From the NCBI GenBank assembly GCA_030037185.1, contig JASHRR010001160.1:1-10598 (forward strand): 10,598 bases of DNA, written 5' to 3'. The notes beneath the pieces are model-generated. The model did not search any database. It was given only the letters and a program-made list of their open reading frames with translations, and had not been told where the DNA came from. The position numbers and the translations under genes were made by a program. The first letter of the stretch is position 1, and each line of letters starts with the position of its first letter. Below, piece after piece: positions 1 through 8,000 of the stretch. The stretch is from Xanthobacteraceae bacterium. Lineage in GTDB: Bacteria; Pseudomonadota; Alphaproteobacteria; Rhizobiales; Xanthobacteraceae.

Positions 1-40
1 GATAAATGCCGTTGGCGATCTCATTGATTTTGGTTTCCAT
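1..40 (-). CDS. N-terminal start of a probable MBL-fold metallo-hydrolase (partial)
   Basis: Only the first 13 codons lie in the window, read leftward from an ATG at 40-38; they give METKINEIANGIY. A good Shine-Dalgarno, GGAG with a 6-base spacer, stands just upstream on the minus strand (51-47 region). The peptide resembles the opening of a group of alphaproteobacterial MBL-fold hydrolases that begin with an acidic or polar stretch, then EIAxGIYRLST. In that family the metal-binding HxHxDH motif comes later, outside this window, so the assignment rests on a short N-terminal resemblance from memory. That a gene starts here is well supported by the ribosome site and uninterrupted frame; the product name is tentative. 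It is divergent from the nitroreductase pseudogene, with about 295 bases between them. Confidence 0.55.
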   Translation of the reverse strand, partial: METKINEIANGIY

Positions 41-158
41 TAACTTCTCCAAAAGACCGTGCAGCCGCCGCTTGAAAATCTGATCTTTAGATCGATGTTG
101 GGTCCCGGGCTGCGGTGACGACTACATCGATTTGATGGCCGGCGTACCCCAGATAGGT

Positions 159-186
159 GCCGACTTGCTGCAACGCCCAAGTCGGC
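159..186. repeat. 9-bp perfect inverted repeat in the divergent intergenic region
   Basis: GCCGACTTG (159-167) and CAAGTCGGC (178-186) are perfect reverse complements around a 10-base centre. The repeat lies about 120 bases upstream of the leftward gene start at 40 and about 150 bases before the nitroreductase remnant. It could be a regulator-binding dyad or an RNA hairpin. There is no T-run on either side to suggest a terminator. The rest of 41-334 shows no gene that I recognise. Confidence 0.45.
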
Positions 187-334
187 TGCCTCGTTCGCTC
201 CGCGCTGTCTGCGGAATGGAAGCCCTGGAACACCCGTCACATATGAACGTTAGCGAAGCGCGAATGGCCGCCCATCGGCTTGCCCGCACTGATCAAGGTC
301 CAACATGTCCGACCGAAGGTGCTGTCGTTAGTCC

Positions 335-768
335 TTGATGAAGCGATCAGAGAGCGTCATTAGACGCGGATGTTTTTGCCACAATCGGTGCCGCGAGCGT
401 TGGTGGATGAGTCCCTCGTCCTGGCCCAGCGTGCACCGTCGAATTCCGACATCCAGCGGGGTATGTTGTCGCGTGCGGGCCGCCTCGCAACCATCTCGTC
501 GCCGCCTTGCTCAGCAAGGTCCGCTGTGGGCCACCCAAAATTCCACCGCTGCCTCGTTGCTGCTGGCCTTAACCGAACGAAGCCTGGGGACGTGCGTCGA
601 AGTCTCGGTTGCGGGGTATCCTCAAACCGTCTGGGCGCAACTGGCTATCCCGGCGGAACTGTCGATTGTCTGCGGTCTGGCAGTTGGCTACCCCCTGACT
701 TCCCGGCCAACCGCCTGCACATCAGCCGTCAGTCCATCGAGAAGAACGTAGTGTTCCTTGACCGCTAA
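335..768 (+). pseudogene. Nitroreductase-family pseudogene (frameshifted, middle deleted)
   Basis: Pieces of one FMN-dependent nitroreductase appear in order but in changing frames. From 335 the frame gives SESVIRRG. From 370 a second frame gives a start-proximal block with the family's FMN-binding type signature (VPRALVDESLVLAQRAPSNS, followed by DIQ). From 462 a third frame gives YVVACGPPRNHLVAALLSKV. From about 553 the frame returns to the first and reads SLLLALTERSLGTCVEVSVA and IPAELSIVCGLAVGYP. From about 694 the second frame finishes with DFPANRLHISRQSIEKN and VVFLDR, then TAA at 766-768. Intact family members are roughly 200-230 residues; only about 140 codons remain. The missing part is the central stretch between the 'LSKV' and 'SLLLAL' blocks. 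No functional enzyme can be made. The SVRAF-type motif expected near the start is also lost. The family is named from motif memory, and the order and spacing of five blocks make it fairly secure. Confidence 0.8.
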
Positions 769-1092
769 TTCAGCCGCGGGATCGTGGAGGAACGACTGGC
801 ACTGTGCCTTCATCGGCGGCACCGGCTTGATCGGATCGAACGGCGTTTTGCGATTCCTCGCCCATGGGCCTTGCTGCGCCGAGGTCCGCCGTGTGCTCCG
901 ATAATGATGATTCCCGATCACCAACCCGCGCTCGCCGCGCCCACCGGAGCCTCTGCGGTCGCCCTGGGAGCAGATCGCCTGACGTTAGACTATAAGGCGT
1001 CGCCCACACCCGGGGTGGGATCCACAGCACATCCCGATATTTCATCACTTCCGGACCGCCCTACGCGGTCACCACAGGTGCCGTTGTGCCGT

Positions 1093-1215
1093 TTAGCCAT
1101 AAATGAAGTCCGGCTTGCGTTGCCCGACTTTATCAGGATCGCGAATGTAGCGCGTCTCGCCGTACTTCTCTTGCGTGCAGTTGCCTTGTGGTTGTTGCAC
1201 CCATCCGGGTTCCAT
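1093..1215 (-). CDS. Doubtful 40-residue ORF of unknown function
   Basis: An ATG at 1215 opens a 40-residue frame ending in TAA at 1093. The product is hydrophilic and charged, with MEPGWVQQPQGN at the start and ETRYIRDPDKVGQRKPDFIY near the end. Codon use looks plausible for the organism, and the frame is not the shadow of any gene on the other strand. The ribosome site is weak (AGG, 6 bases upstream). No family is recognised. It may be a remnant of a larger gene, since the same frame is open upstream of the ATG. Confidence 0.22.
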   Translation of the reverse strand: MEPGWVQQPQGNCTQEKYGETRYIRDPDKVGQRKPDFIYG

Positions 1216-1315
1216 GCCGCGCCTGCCAAAACCCGCTGCGCGGCGCGACGCGCCTTGACGTTGCAGGCTTTTGGGCCTCCAAGCGTTCAGTGCTGCATCT
1301 TCCTGTGATTCAGGG

Positions 1316-1346
1316 CGTTGGCGCACACTCCACGTCAGCGCCAACG
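1316..1346 (-). terminator. Perfect 9-bp stem-loop downstream of the J-domain gene (candidate 3' end structure)
   Basis: CGTTGGCGC (1316-1324) and GCGCCAACG (1338-1346) pair perfectly around a 13-base loop. Read on the minus strand, the stem begins 36 bases after the J-domain stop codon (TAG, 1385-1383), a normal place for a transcript end. A second, 4-bp hairpin (CCTG/CAGG, 1302-1314) follows. No T-run follows the stem, so this is not a canonical intrinsic terminator; it could be a 3' stability hairpin or act with Rho. Confidence 0.4.
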
Positions 1347-1382
1347 AGGGCCGCTGCCGGCTCTCGTCGATCCGAGCGAGCC

Positions 1383-2345
1383 CTAAAATCCCACCCCAAG
1401 AACAGGACGGACACCGTGAGCACATGATCCGGAGCAGCCGTTCCTGTCTGCCAGCGAGCGTTGATCGAATTCTGTGGAACCGGCGGCCTGCCGTTGTTCG
1501 ATTTCCGTGCGACCGGCGGCCTGCCGTTGTTCGATTTCCGTGCGGCTGGCCGCCTGCCGTTTCGCGGCGGTCCGCGCAGGCAGCTTCGTATCAGATATCT
1601 TAACGTCGCTCGCGTTTATATCGTGGGCCTCGCGCCGCTTCATATCGCGCTTATCACCCGACATCGCAAAATCGGACGACAACGATTTGCCGCCGTCGCT
1701 GTTTCTCTCCCCGGAAGAAGACAGGACTTTGACCAATTGTGCGCTGCCGGTGGCCTGATCCGGATGCTCGGCCGCACTCTTGGGGTCTGTGCGGACCACG
1801 GTGATGGCGAAGGCGTTGGTGATGTTCGCGGCCTCGGTATTCAGCCCTGCCGCCCCGGGAACGGAGCCGCCGGCGTTACGCTCGGGCTCTTCACGTCGCT
1901 CGTCGGGCTTGTTCGTGCTGGTTGGCGCGGGGCGTTGGACAACGCCGATCCTCGCCAATTCGCGCCCGCCAGTCCCCGCCAGCTCCTCGGCGTGTGTTTT
2001 TGAGGTGTGGGCGTATGTCAGGTAGCCGCCGGCCAACACGATTGCGAGGCTGATAGCGATGATCGCATCGGCGAAGAAGCTGCGCATCGGGTAGGAGGCG
2101 GTGCTTTTCGATTTCCAGCCAACCTGCTCGCGTTCGAACTGCAGCAGGCGGTCATAAGTCGCGCGCCGCTGCGTATTGCGAAGGACATCATAGGCATCCG
2201 CAATCTGCCTGAACCGCATAGCAGCATGCGGATCGCCACCATGGAGATCGGGATGGTTCGCCTTGGCGGCTTTGCGAAATGCGGTTCTGAGCGCTTCGGC
2301 ATTATCACTGGGATGGGCGCCGAGCAGGTCGTAGAGAGTTTTCAT
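1383..2345 (-). CDS. Membrane-anchored J-domain (DnaJ-like) protein
   Basis: The 320-residue product opens with a J domain (residues about 2-70). The HPD motif at 31-33 is the signature that stimulates DnaK ATPase, and the helix around it fits (FRKAAKANHPD, then FRQIADAYDVL). A hydrophobic segment at about 90-111 (ADAIIAISLAIVLAGGYLTY) is a single membrane span, which would place the J domain in the cytoplasm and the long tail outside. There is no Gly/Phe region, zinc finger or C-terminal substrate domain of true DnaJ, so this is a type III J-protein. The tail is polar and low-complexity; it carries 11-residue repeats (AAGRTEIEQRQ-like, about 263-296) and ends GCSGSCAHGVRPVLGVGF, a tail I associate with Bradyrhizobium homologues. 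The ATG at 2345 begins directly at the domain; its ribosome site is weak. It stands alone, with decayed DNA on both sides. Its client is unknown. Confidence 0.9.
   Translation of the reverse strand: MKTLYDLLGAHPSDNAEALRTAFRKAAKANHPDLHGGDPHAAMRFRQIADAYDVLRNTQRRATYDRLLQFEREQVGWKSKSTASYPMRSFFADAIIAISLAIVLAGGYLTYAHTSKTHAEELAGTGGRELARIGVVQRPAPTSTNKPDERREEPERNAGGSVPGAAGLNTEAANITNAFAITVVRTDPKSAAEHPDQATGSAQLVKVLSSSGERNSDGGKSLSSDFAMSGDKRDMKRREAHDINASDVKISDTKLPARTAAKRQAASRTEIEQRQAAGRTEIEQRQAAGSTEFDQRSLADRNGCSGSCAHGVRPVLGVGF
1479..1559. repeat. 33-bp tandem repeat inside the J-domain gene
   Basis: Two identical 33-bp units run 1479-1511 and 1512-1544, each starting ACCGGCGGCCTGCCG and ending TTTCCGTGCG. 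A degenerate third start (1545-1559) follows, and the 18 bases before 1479 resemble the end of another unit. Being a multiple of three, the repeat keeps the reading frame and encodes the 11-residue repeats in the extracytoplasmic tail of the J-domain protein. There are no unique spacers, so it is not a CRISPR. Confidence 0.9.
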
Positions 2346-2664
2346 AATCTTTGAGCTTTCGAGCCAATCTTCCCGATCAGTTCATCCTTTCGAGCTTTTA
2401 AGGCTCTCCAGGAGAAAGCCCCCCTCGTTGCCCCTTCCCGTGCACCGGGACAACGCACCCTCCACATGCCAAGGCCCGGGCGATAGCCCCTGGCCTTCTC
2501 CCCGACGGCGACGCCGAAACTGTGTCAAGCAGCGACCTTCCAATTCGCTGTCGATTTCCCCTGTCAATCGAACATCCGGCAGGCAATTATAGATTCAGAC
2601 GTATAGGAAATCTTGGATTGATTCTAAATAAATAAATAAGGACTCGCTGGGGTCAAATTTGCGA

Positions 2665-2677
2665 GGTCTGTTGCAAA
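2665..2677. repeat. Possible IS6-family terminal repeat remnant
   Basis: GGTCTGTTGCAAA resembles the GGCACTGTTGCAAA or GGTTCTGTTGCAAA ends of IS6/IS26-family elements, as I recall them. I find no second inverted end and no transposase with a DDE triad nearby, so at most this is a solo scar. A chance match is possible. Confidence 0.25.
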
Positions 2678-2764
2678 AAAGATACACCTGCGCAAGAGAG
2701 CGGGGCGCCATATGGGTGTTGCCGTGCCGCGATTGAATTATCGAGATGACACAACTGATTTGGG

Positions 2765-2783
2765 CGCCGGTCAGATACCGGCG
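2765..2783. repeat. 7-bp perfect hairpin
   Basis: CGCCGGT (2765-2771) and ACCGGCG (2777-2783) pair around a 5-base loop. About 35 bases further on is an imperfect stem, CCCTCGC / GCGCGGGG (2818-2841 region). Small subterminal hairpins of this kind occur at IS200/IS605 ends, but no TnpA or TnpB coding remnant is recognised, so the origin is open. Confidence 0.35.
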
Positions 2784-2889
2784 AACCGTTCGGCCCTGAT
2801 CAAGTGTTAACATCTTCCCTCGCCGTGAAGCGCGGGGATTTCCGTAACCCGAGGACGACGTCGCGCCACGACACGAGAGGGCTAGTCCC

Positions 2890-3246
2890 ATGCCTGACTC
2901 CGCAACACGCGAGACCTCTCGGCGTGCCCTCGTGGGGAACGGCTGCGGGAAACTTCATCACCACATCGTCGGTTCGTCGCTCGATGGCCTGGGGGAGAAC
3001 GTGTCAGCATCCGCGGGCGCGCTTATTATTCGATCGACGCCGCCAACGTTCTCCCGCAGTCGAGCGTGTTCATCGGCAGTCCGCCCAATCGGCAGGCCGA
3101 CCAGCAAGTGGCGGCCGACGCGTTGTATTGGCGGCCTGCTCCCCGCACCGCCGAACGGCAGGAAACATAAAATTTCGCGGGCCGCAACAGGTCCGACTGC
3201 CGCCGACTTGGCAGCGAAGACGAACGAACGCCACTCCCGCGCGTGA
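2890..3246 (+). pseudogene. Possible decayed ORF with a Tat-like start
   Basis: An ATG at 2890, with GAGAGGG about 8 bases upstream, starts MPDSATRETSRRALVG, which resembles the SRRxLxG core of a twin-arginine signal. The expected hydrophobic stretch does not follow in this frame. The next frame instead reads WGTAAGNFITTSSV across the same bases, and a third frame around 3003-3170 gives a more protein-like stretch (GRAYYSIDAANVLPQSSVFI). This could be one frameshifted gene for an exported protein, but no family is recognised and the reading may be over-interpreted. Confidence 0.25.
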
Positions 3247-3566
3247 CAGGTCTGGCGATCCCCTTCGTCGGCACTTATGCCGCTGCAAGTTTACGGAGGT
3301 TTTCTCGTCAACCGGCAAGTTCGGCGGGGATGTGACGAAAACGAGGTCTGTGACCGCGGCCACGGACTGTCGATCCGCGTGAATTTGACCGAAAAGCATC
3401 AGATCGATTTTTCGCTCTGTCTTGATGCCGCGGACGTTGCAGAGAGGCGTTGCGCCGCTGCCCACCGCGATTGCCGCCCCCGCCCTCGGAGGTGGACGCC
3501 CGCCGGCCCGCGCGCCAATATCCCGGCCCGAACTGGGCCAAAGAAATTTGATGGAGGCGATCCCTT

Positions 3567-4520
3567 ATGAACATCACGGTCGGCAGGCAAGCGATCGCCG
3601 AGGCGTCCGAGAAGCTCAAGAACTGGGGCCGCTGGGGCAAGGACGACCAGATCGGCACTCTCAATCACGTGCGGCCGGAAGACATCGTCAAAGCCGCAAT
3701 CCTGATCAAGACCGGCAAGGTATTTGCGCTCGGAATCCCGCTCGACCGCAAAGGGCCCCAGAGCGGCCTGTTCGGCGGCCGCTGGAACCCGATCCACACC
3801 ATGCTGGCGACGGGCACCGACGCGGTGGCGGGACGCCAGGATGCGGTCCCCAATATCCGCTACGCCGATGACGCGATCAATATGCCGGTGCAATGCGCGA
3901 CCCATTGGGACTCGCTCGGCCACATCTTCTACGAGGAGAGGATGTACAACGGCCATGACGCCCGGCTCGTCGATTGCAACGGCCTCGGCAAGCTCGGCAT
4001 TGAGCATTCGCGCAACAGAATGGTCGGGCGCGGCGTGCTGCTCGACATCGCCCGGTTCAAGGACGTCGCGTACTTGCCGGACGGCTATGGCATCCCGAAC
4101 GCCGAGCTTGACGCCTGCGCGCGCGCCCAGAACGTCGCGGTCGGCCGCGGCGACTTTGTCATCATCCGCACCGGACAGCTGGAGAAATGCCTTGAGCAGG
4201 GCTGGGGCACCTTCGCGGGCGGCGATGCTCCGGGCGTCAAATTCGAGAACTGCTACTGGTGCCAGGAAAAGGAGATCGCCGCCATCTGCTCCGATACCTG
4301 GGGTGTCGAGGTGCGCCCCAATGAAACGATGGAAGCGAACCAGCCCTGGCACTGGGTGGTCATCCCCGCCATGGGGCTGACCATGGGGGAGATGTTCTAC
4401 TTGAAAGAGCTTGCCGAAAATTGTGCCGGCGATGGCGTCTACGAGTTCTTCTTCTGCGGTCCGCCGCTTGTGATCACGGGTGCCACCGGCTCGCCGATCA
4501 ACCCGCAGGCGATCAAGTAA
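3567..4520 (+). CDS. Cyclase-family (kynurenine-formamidase-like) metal-dependent hydrolase
   Basis: The 317-residue product matches the cyclase superfamily (PF04199), cytoplasmic metal hydrolases that include kynurenine formamidase and isatin hydrolase. Near the start it has NWGRWGKDDQIGTLN (19-33), then SLGIPLD-like FALGIPLD (53-60), typical of the long bacterial subgroup. The metal-site motif is THWDSLGH (112-119), giving His113, Asp115 and His119; family relatives use HxGTHxDxPxH, so the Pro is replaced here. His262 and Glu275 in a C-terminal block (HWVVIPAMGLTMGE) fit the second half of the active site. VGRGDFVIIRTGQ (192-204) is the usual core strand. The start has GGAGG (3553-3557) 9 bases upstream. 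It appears monocistronic, with an intrinsic terminator 125 bases after the stop. The substrate cannot be told from sequence; amide, lactone or cyclic-imide hydrolysis are options. Confidence 0.88.
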   Translation: MNITVGRQAIAEASEKLKNWGRWGKDDQIGTLNHVRPEDIVKAAILIKTGKVFALGIPLDRKGPQSGLFGGRWNPIHTMLATGTDAVAGRQDAVPNIRYADDAINMPVQCATHWDSLGHIFYEERMYNGHDARLVDCNGLGKLGIEHSRNRMVGRGVLLDIARFKDVAYLPDGYGIPNAELDACARAQNVAVGRGDFVIIRTGQLEKCLEQGWGTFAGGDAPGVKFENCYWCQEKEIAAICSDTWGVEVRPNETMEANQPWHWVVIPAMGLTMGEMFYLKELAENCAGDGVYEFFFCGPPLVITGATGSPINPQAIK

Positions 4521-4644
4521 ACCCCAGTGTGCCTATAGGAGAATTACACCACCACGCCTCATCGTCAAAAAAATCCCGGCCAGCTCGCGGGCTTCTTAGG
4601 CCTGGTCGCCAGTCCCGGCTAGCTAAATCTTAGGCAACGCTGCA

Positions 4645-4670
4645 GCCTGACTGTGCCAGGCATTTTTTTT
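4645..4670 (+). terminator. Intrinsic (Rho-independent) terminator after the cyclase gene
   Basis: GCCTG (4645-4649) and CAGGC (4657-4661) form a stem with a 7-base loop, followed by one A and a run of eight T (4663-4670). It lies 125 bases after the cyclase stop on the same strand, so it should end that transcript and separate it from the transglutaminase gene. Confidence 0.8.
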
Positions 4671-4820
4671 GGCCCACCGTCGTGTCATTTCCCCGGCAGC
4701 AAATCCGGGGGGGAGGGGGCGATCAGAGAGCCTCAGCCGAAGCCGCACGCGCATTGTCTTTCCGGCCCGCGACTTGCATAGCAAGAGGCGGAGCGGATTT
4801 CGATCGACTGGAAATCACCT

Positions 4821-4928
4821 GTAGGATGGGTAAAGGCGCCCGCGCACCGTCCCCGCCAAGCCGCGGCTTGATGGGCACCAGGTCATCAGGCTCGCTGCAG
4901 GCCTGGTGGCTTTGCCCACCCTCGCAGG
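4821..4928. repeat. Intergenic palindromic repeat, GGGTGGGCAAAG type (left copy)
   Basis: GTAGGATGGGTAAAGGCG (4821-4838) and CTTTGCCCACCCTCGCAGG (4910-4928) are the two inverted halves of a long imperfect palindrome. The second half, CTTTGCCCACCCT (4910-4922), is the exact reverse complement of AGGGTGGGCAAAG at 8429-8441 on the other side of the transglutaminase gene. I recall such motifs scattered between genes in Bradyrhizobium. It may act as a transcript-end hairpin or simply be a dispersed repeat. Confidence 0.7.
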
Positions 4929-5073
4929 TATCCAGACGACCGCGACGCGCTCTATAGACCGCGGCATCAACGACGCGCACCAAGCGTCGGCGGCCGCGAA
5001 TTCGCGGGCAGTTCCCTGCCAACCCGCCCCCGTAAGCAGGGCAGGGACTGTCCGAGCGACACCAGGGCGTTCC

Positions 5074-8000
5074 ATGTCGATTCTTGTCGGCCTCCACCAT
5101 GTCACCAGCTATCGCTACGATCGGCCCGTCAGCCTCAGTCCGCAGGTGATCCGTCTGCGCCCGGCGCCGCATAACCGCACGCCGATCAAGAGCTATGCAC
5201 TCAAGGTCCTGCCCGCCGCGCACTTCGTGAACTGGCAGCAGGACCCGCATGGCAATTGGCTCGCCCGGCTGGTCTTTCCGGAAAGGACCACGGAGTTTGT
5301 GATTGCGGTTGATCTGGTGGCCGACCTGCAGATCATCAATCCGTTCGATTTTTTCGTTGAGCCTTATGCGGGACAGTTTCCGTTCGACTACCCGGAGGAA
5401 CTCCGCACCGATTTAGCTGCCTTCCTCGAACCGGAGCCGCCGGGTCCACTCCTGAAAGCGTTTCTTTCCGGGCTGTCGCGCAGCCACGCCAACACGGTGG
5501 ATTACCTGGTCGCGCTCAACCAGGAACTCCAGCGCAAGATCCGCTACATCACCCGCATGGAGCCGGGCATACGGACGCCCGATGAGACGCTTGAGGCGGG
5601 CTCCGGATCGTGCCGCGACAGCGGCTGGCTGCTGGTCCAGATTCTGCGGCACATCGGCGTGCCGGCGCGTTTCGTTTCCGGCTACCTCATCCAGCTGCGC
5701 CCCGACGTGAAAGCGCTCGACGGCCCGTCCGGCAGCGAGCGAGACTTCACCGACCTGCACGCGTGGGCCGAGGCGTACATTCCGGGCGCCGGCTGGATCG
5801 GGTTCGATCCGACCTCGGGCCTCCTTTGCGGCGAGGGCCATCTGCCGCTCGCCGCGACGCCGCATTACCGCTCGGCTGCACCCATTACCGGAGCGGTCGA
5901 TTTCGCGGAGGTCGATTTCTCCTTCGAGATGCGGGTGTCCCGCATCGCCGAGCAGCCGCGGGTCACCTATCCGTTTTCTGATGCCGCGTGGGAGGCTCTC
6001 GACTCGCTTGGCGACAGCGTCGATTCCGATCTCTCGGCCCAGGACGTCCGCCTCACCATGGGTGGGGAGCCGACTTTCGTCTCGATCGACGATTTTGAAT
6101 CGGCCGAATGGAATACTGCGGCCTTGGGGCCGACCAAGCGCGTCCGCGCGGACGACCTGATCCGCAGATTGCGCGATCGGTTCGCCCCCAACGGCTTCCT
6201 GCATTTCAGCCAAGGCAAATGGTATCCGGGCGAACCGTTGCCGCGCTGGGCCTTTGCGCTGTACTGGCGCAAGGATGGATTTCCGATCTGGCACGACCAG
6301 TCCTTGATCGCGCCCGAGGGGCATGACTTCGCCCCCACTGCCGAGCTGGCCAAGCGCCTCGCAGAAGGCATCGCAGCGCGCCTCGGCCTCGCCCGTGATT
6401 ACATCGTTCCGGCTTATGAAGACCCGGTGCGTCAGATGCTCAAGGAGGGCGATTGGCCCGATAACATCGACCCGAGCGATCCCAAGATCGACGATCCGGC
6501 GGAACGCAAGCGCATCTTGCGCGAGTTGGAGCGGCGGCTCACCGTGCCGGCCGGCTTCGTGCTGCCGGCGCAGCCGGCAAACGTGCAGGCTTCACCGACG
6601 CGTTGGTACAGCGAAATCTGGCCGCTGCGGCGCGGACATCTGTTCCTGATTCCCGGCGACTCGCCGGTCGGCCTCCGCCTGCCCCTCGATTCGCTGCCTT
6701 ATTTGCCACCCTCAGAACGGCCCACCGTCGTGGCAGCTGACCCGTTCATGCCGCGCGGCGAGTTACCTCATCCCGACGTGCTGTTCCAGCGCGCCCGTGA
6801 CCACCTCACCGCGGGCGAAATAGATGATGGCAAGACGGCCGAGGACATCGCACAGGGATCGGACCGGCGCAAGCAGCCTGGCCGCGCCATGCCGGCGGTT
6901 CCGGTTCGCACTGCTCTCACGGTCGAGCCGCGCGACGGACATCTGTGCGTGTTCATGCCGCCGGTCGAGGGGCTGGAGGACTATCTGGAGCTGCTCGCCG
7001 CCGTGGAGGCGACCGCCGCTGACCTGAAGACGTCTGTTCAAGTGGAGGGTTATCCACCGCCCTTCGACCACCGCCTCAACGTCATCAAGGTTACGCCGGA
7101 CCCGGGTGTCATCGAGGTCAACATCCATCCGGCGGCAAGCTGGCGGGACGCAGTCCCTGTCACCCGCGGCCTCTACGAAGACGCGCGGCTCGCCCGGCTC
7201 GGCACCGACAAATTCATGGTCGACGGCCGTCATACCGGTACGGGTGGCGGCAACCATATCGTGCTGGGCGGCGCCACTGCGGCTGACAGTCCATTCCTGC
7301 GCCGGCCCGATCTGTTGAAAAGCATTGTGCTGTACTGGCAACGCCGGCCATCCTTGTCCTACCTGCTTTCCACCCTGTTTATCGGCCCGACCAGCCAGGC
7401 GCCCCGCATCGACGAGGCGCGCATGGACATGCTCCACGAATGCGAAATTGCGCTCAGCCTCGTGCCCGGCAAGGACGGGTCGGCGCCGCCGCCATGGTTG
7501 GTCGACCGCCTGTTCCGCAACCTCCTGGTCGATGTCACAGGCAATACCCACCGCACCGAAATCTGCATCGACAAGCTGTTCTCGCCGGAAGGCGCGACTG
7601 GCCGGCTCGGCCTCGTCGAATTCCGCTCATTCGAAATGCCGCCCGATGCGCGCATGAGCCTCGCCCAGCAGTTGCTGCTGCGCGCGCTCGTCGCCTGGTT
7701 CTGGCGCGAGCCGCTCGACGGTCCCATGGTGCGCTGGGGCACGGCACTGCATGACCGCTTCATGCTGGAGCATTTCGTTTGGGAGGATTTCCTCGACGTG
7801 CTCACGGACTTGCGCCGCGAAGGCTATCGCTTTGACCCGCAATGGTTCGACGCGCAACGCCAGTTTCGTTTTCCGCTTTACGGCGAGGTCAGCCATGGCG
7901 GTGTGCGGCTTGAGCTGCGCCAGGCGCTCGAGCCCTGGTACGTGCTGGGCGAGGAGGCGAACGTGGGCGGCACCGTGCGGTTTGTGGATTCCTCGGTCGA

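Larger units (their letters stand above)
769..1382. other. About 610 bases without a recognisable intact gene
   Basis: This lies between the nitroreductase remnant and the stop of the leftward J-domain gene. Open frames exist on both strands, but none shows a recognised domain or a convincing ribosome site. It contains one doubtful 40-codon minus-strand ORF (1215-1093), a stem-loop at 1316-1346 and a GC palindrome (GGCGCG/CGCGCC, 1242-1254). Given the broken gene beside it, decayed coding DNA is the likeliest content. Confidence 0.5.
2346..3566. other. 1.2-kb stretch without an intact gene
   Basis: Three kinds of content can be seen. Positions 2346-2600 are the J-domain gene's upstream region, with nothing clear beyond an AT-rich block at 2583-2640. 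Positions 2640-2880 contain a GGTCTGTTGCAAA motif (2665-2677) like IS6-family ends and a 7-bp hairpin (2765-2783), suggesting old insertion-sequence material. Positions 2890-3560 contain overlapping open frames in several phases without a recognised domain, as expected of decayed coding DNA. A good ribosome site at 3553-3557 already belongs to the cyclase gene. Confidence 0.5.
4521..5073. other. Intergenic region between the cyclase and transglutaminase genes
   Basis: It contains the terminator at 4645-4670, a 6-bp hairpin (CCCCGG/CCGGGG, 4691-4710) running into a G-tract with seven G, one A and five G, and a degenerate palindromic repeat (4821-4928). A ribosome-site-like AGGAG at 4537-4541 is not followed by an ATG or GTG gene. 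The frame of the next gene is open upstream to 4906 but crosses the repeat and has no family resemblance, so I treat it as non-coding. Confidence 0.6.

Noticed and set aside
1479..1559. CRISPR-like array
   Set aside because: Units are directly adjacent with no spacers and lie in frame inside a coding gene.
1461..2003. Plus-strand 180-codon frame opposite the J-domain gene
   Set aside because: It is antisense to an intact gene with an HPD motif and membrane segment; the product is low-complexity translation of the repeat.
2586..2591. TATAAT on the minus strand as a promoter for the J-domain gene
   Set aside because: The hexamer is perfect, but the -35 position reads AAGATT, and the site is 240 bases from the start codon in an AT-rich block where such hexamers arise by chance.
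3399..4352. 317-codon minus-strand frame antisense to the cyclase gene
   Set aside because: It mirrors the cyclase gene in reverse and shows no recognised domain; the plus-strand gene has family motifs and a good ribosome site.
4537..4600. Ribosome-site-like AGGAG after the cyclase stop as the start of another gene
   Set aside because: No ATG, GTG or TTG follows at a usable distance with a frame of useful length before the terminator.
4705..4720. G-rich tract as a quadruplex
   Set aside because: It has only two long G-runs in close succession; too little to claim a structure.
4906..5073. Upstream extension of the transglutaminase frame (56 extra codons)
   Set aside because: The added residues cross the intergenic palindrome and have no resemblance to the family; the conserved N-terminal motif starts right at the ATG at 5074, which has its own AGGG.
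5413..7551. Long minus-strand frames inside the transglutaminase gene (5413-6324 and 6763-7551)
   Set aside because: They are antisense to a clearly conserved coding region and are Arg/Ala/Gly-rich, as expected of GC-rich shadow frames.
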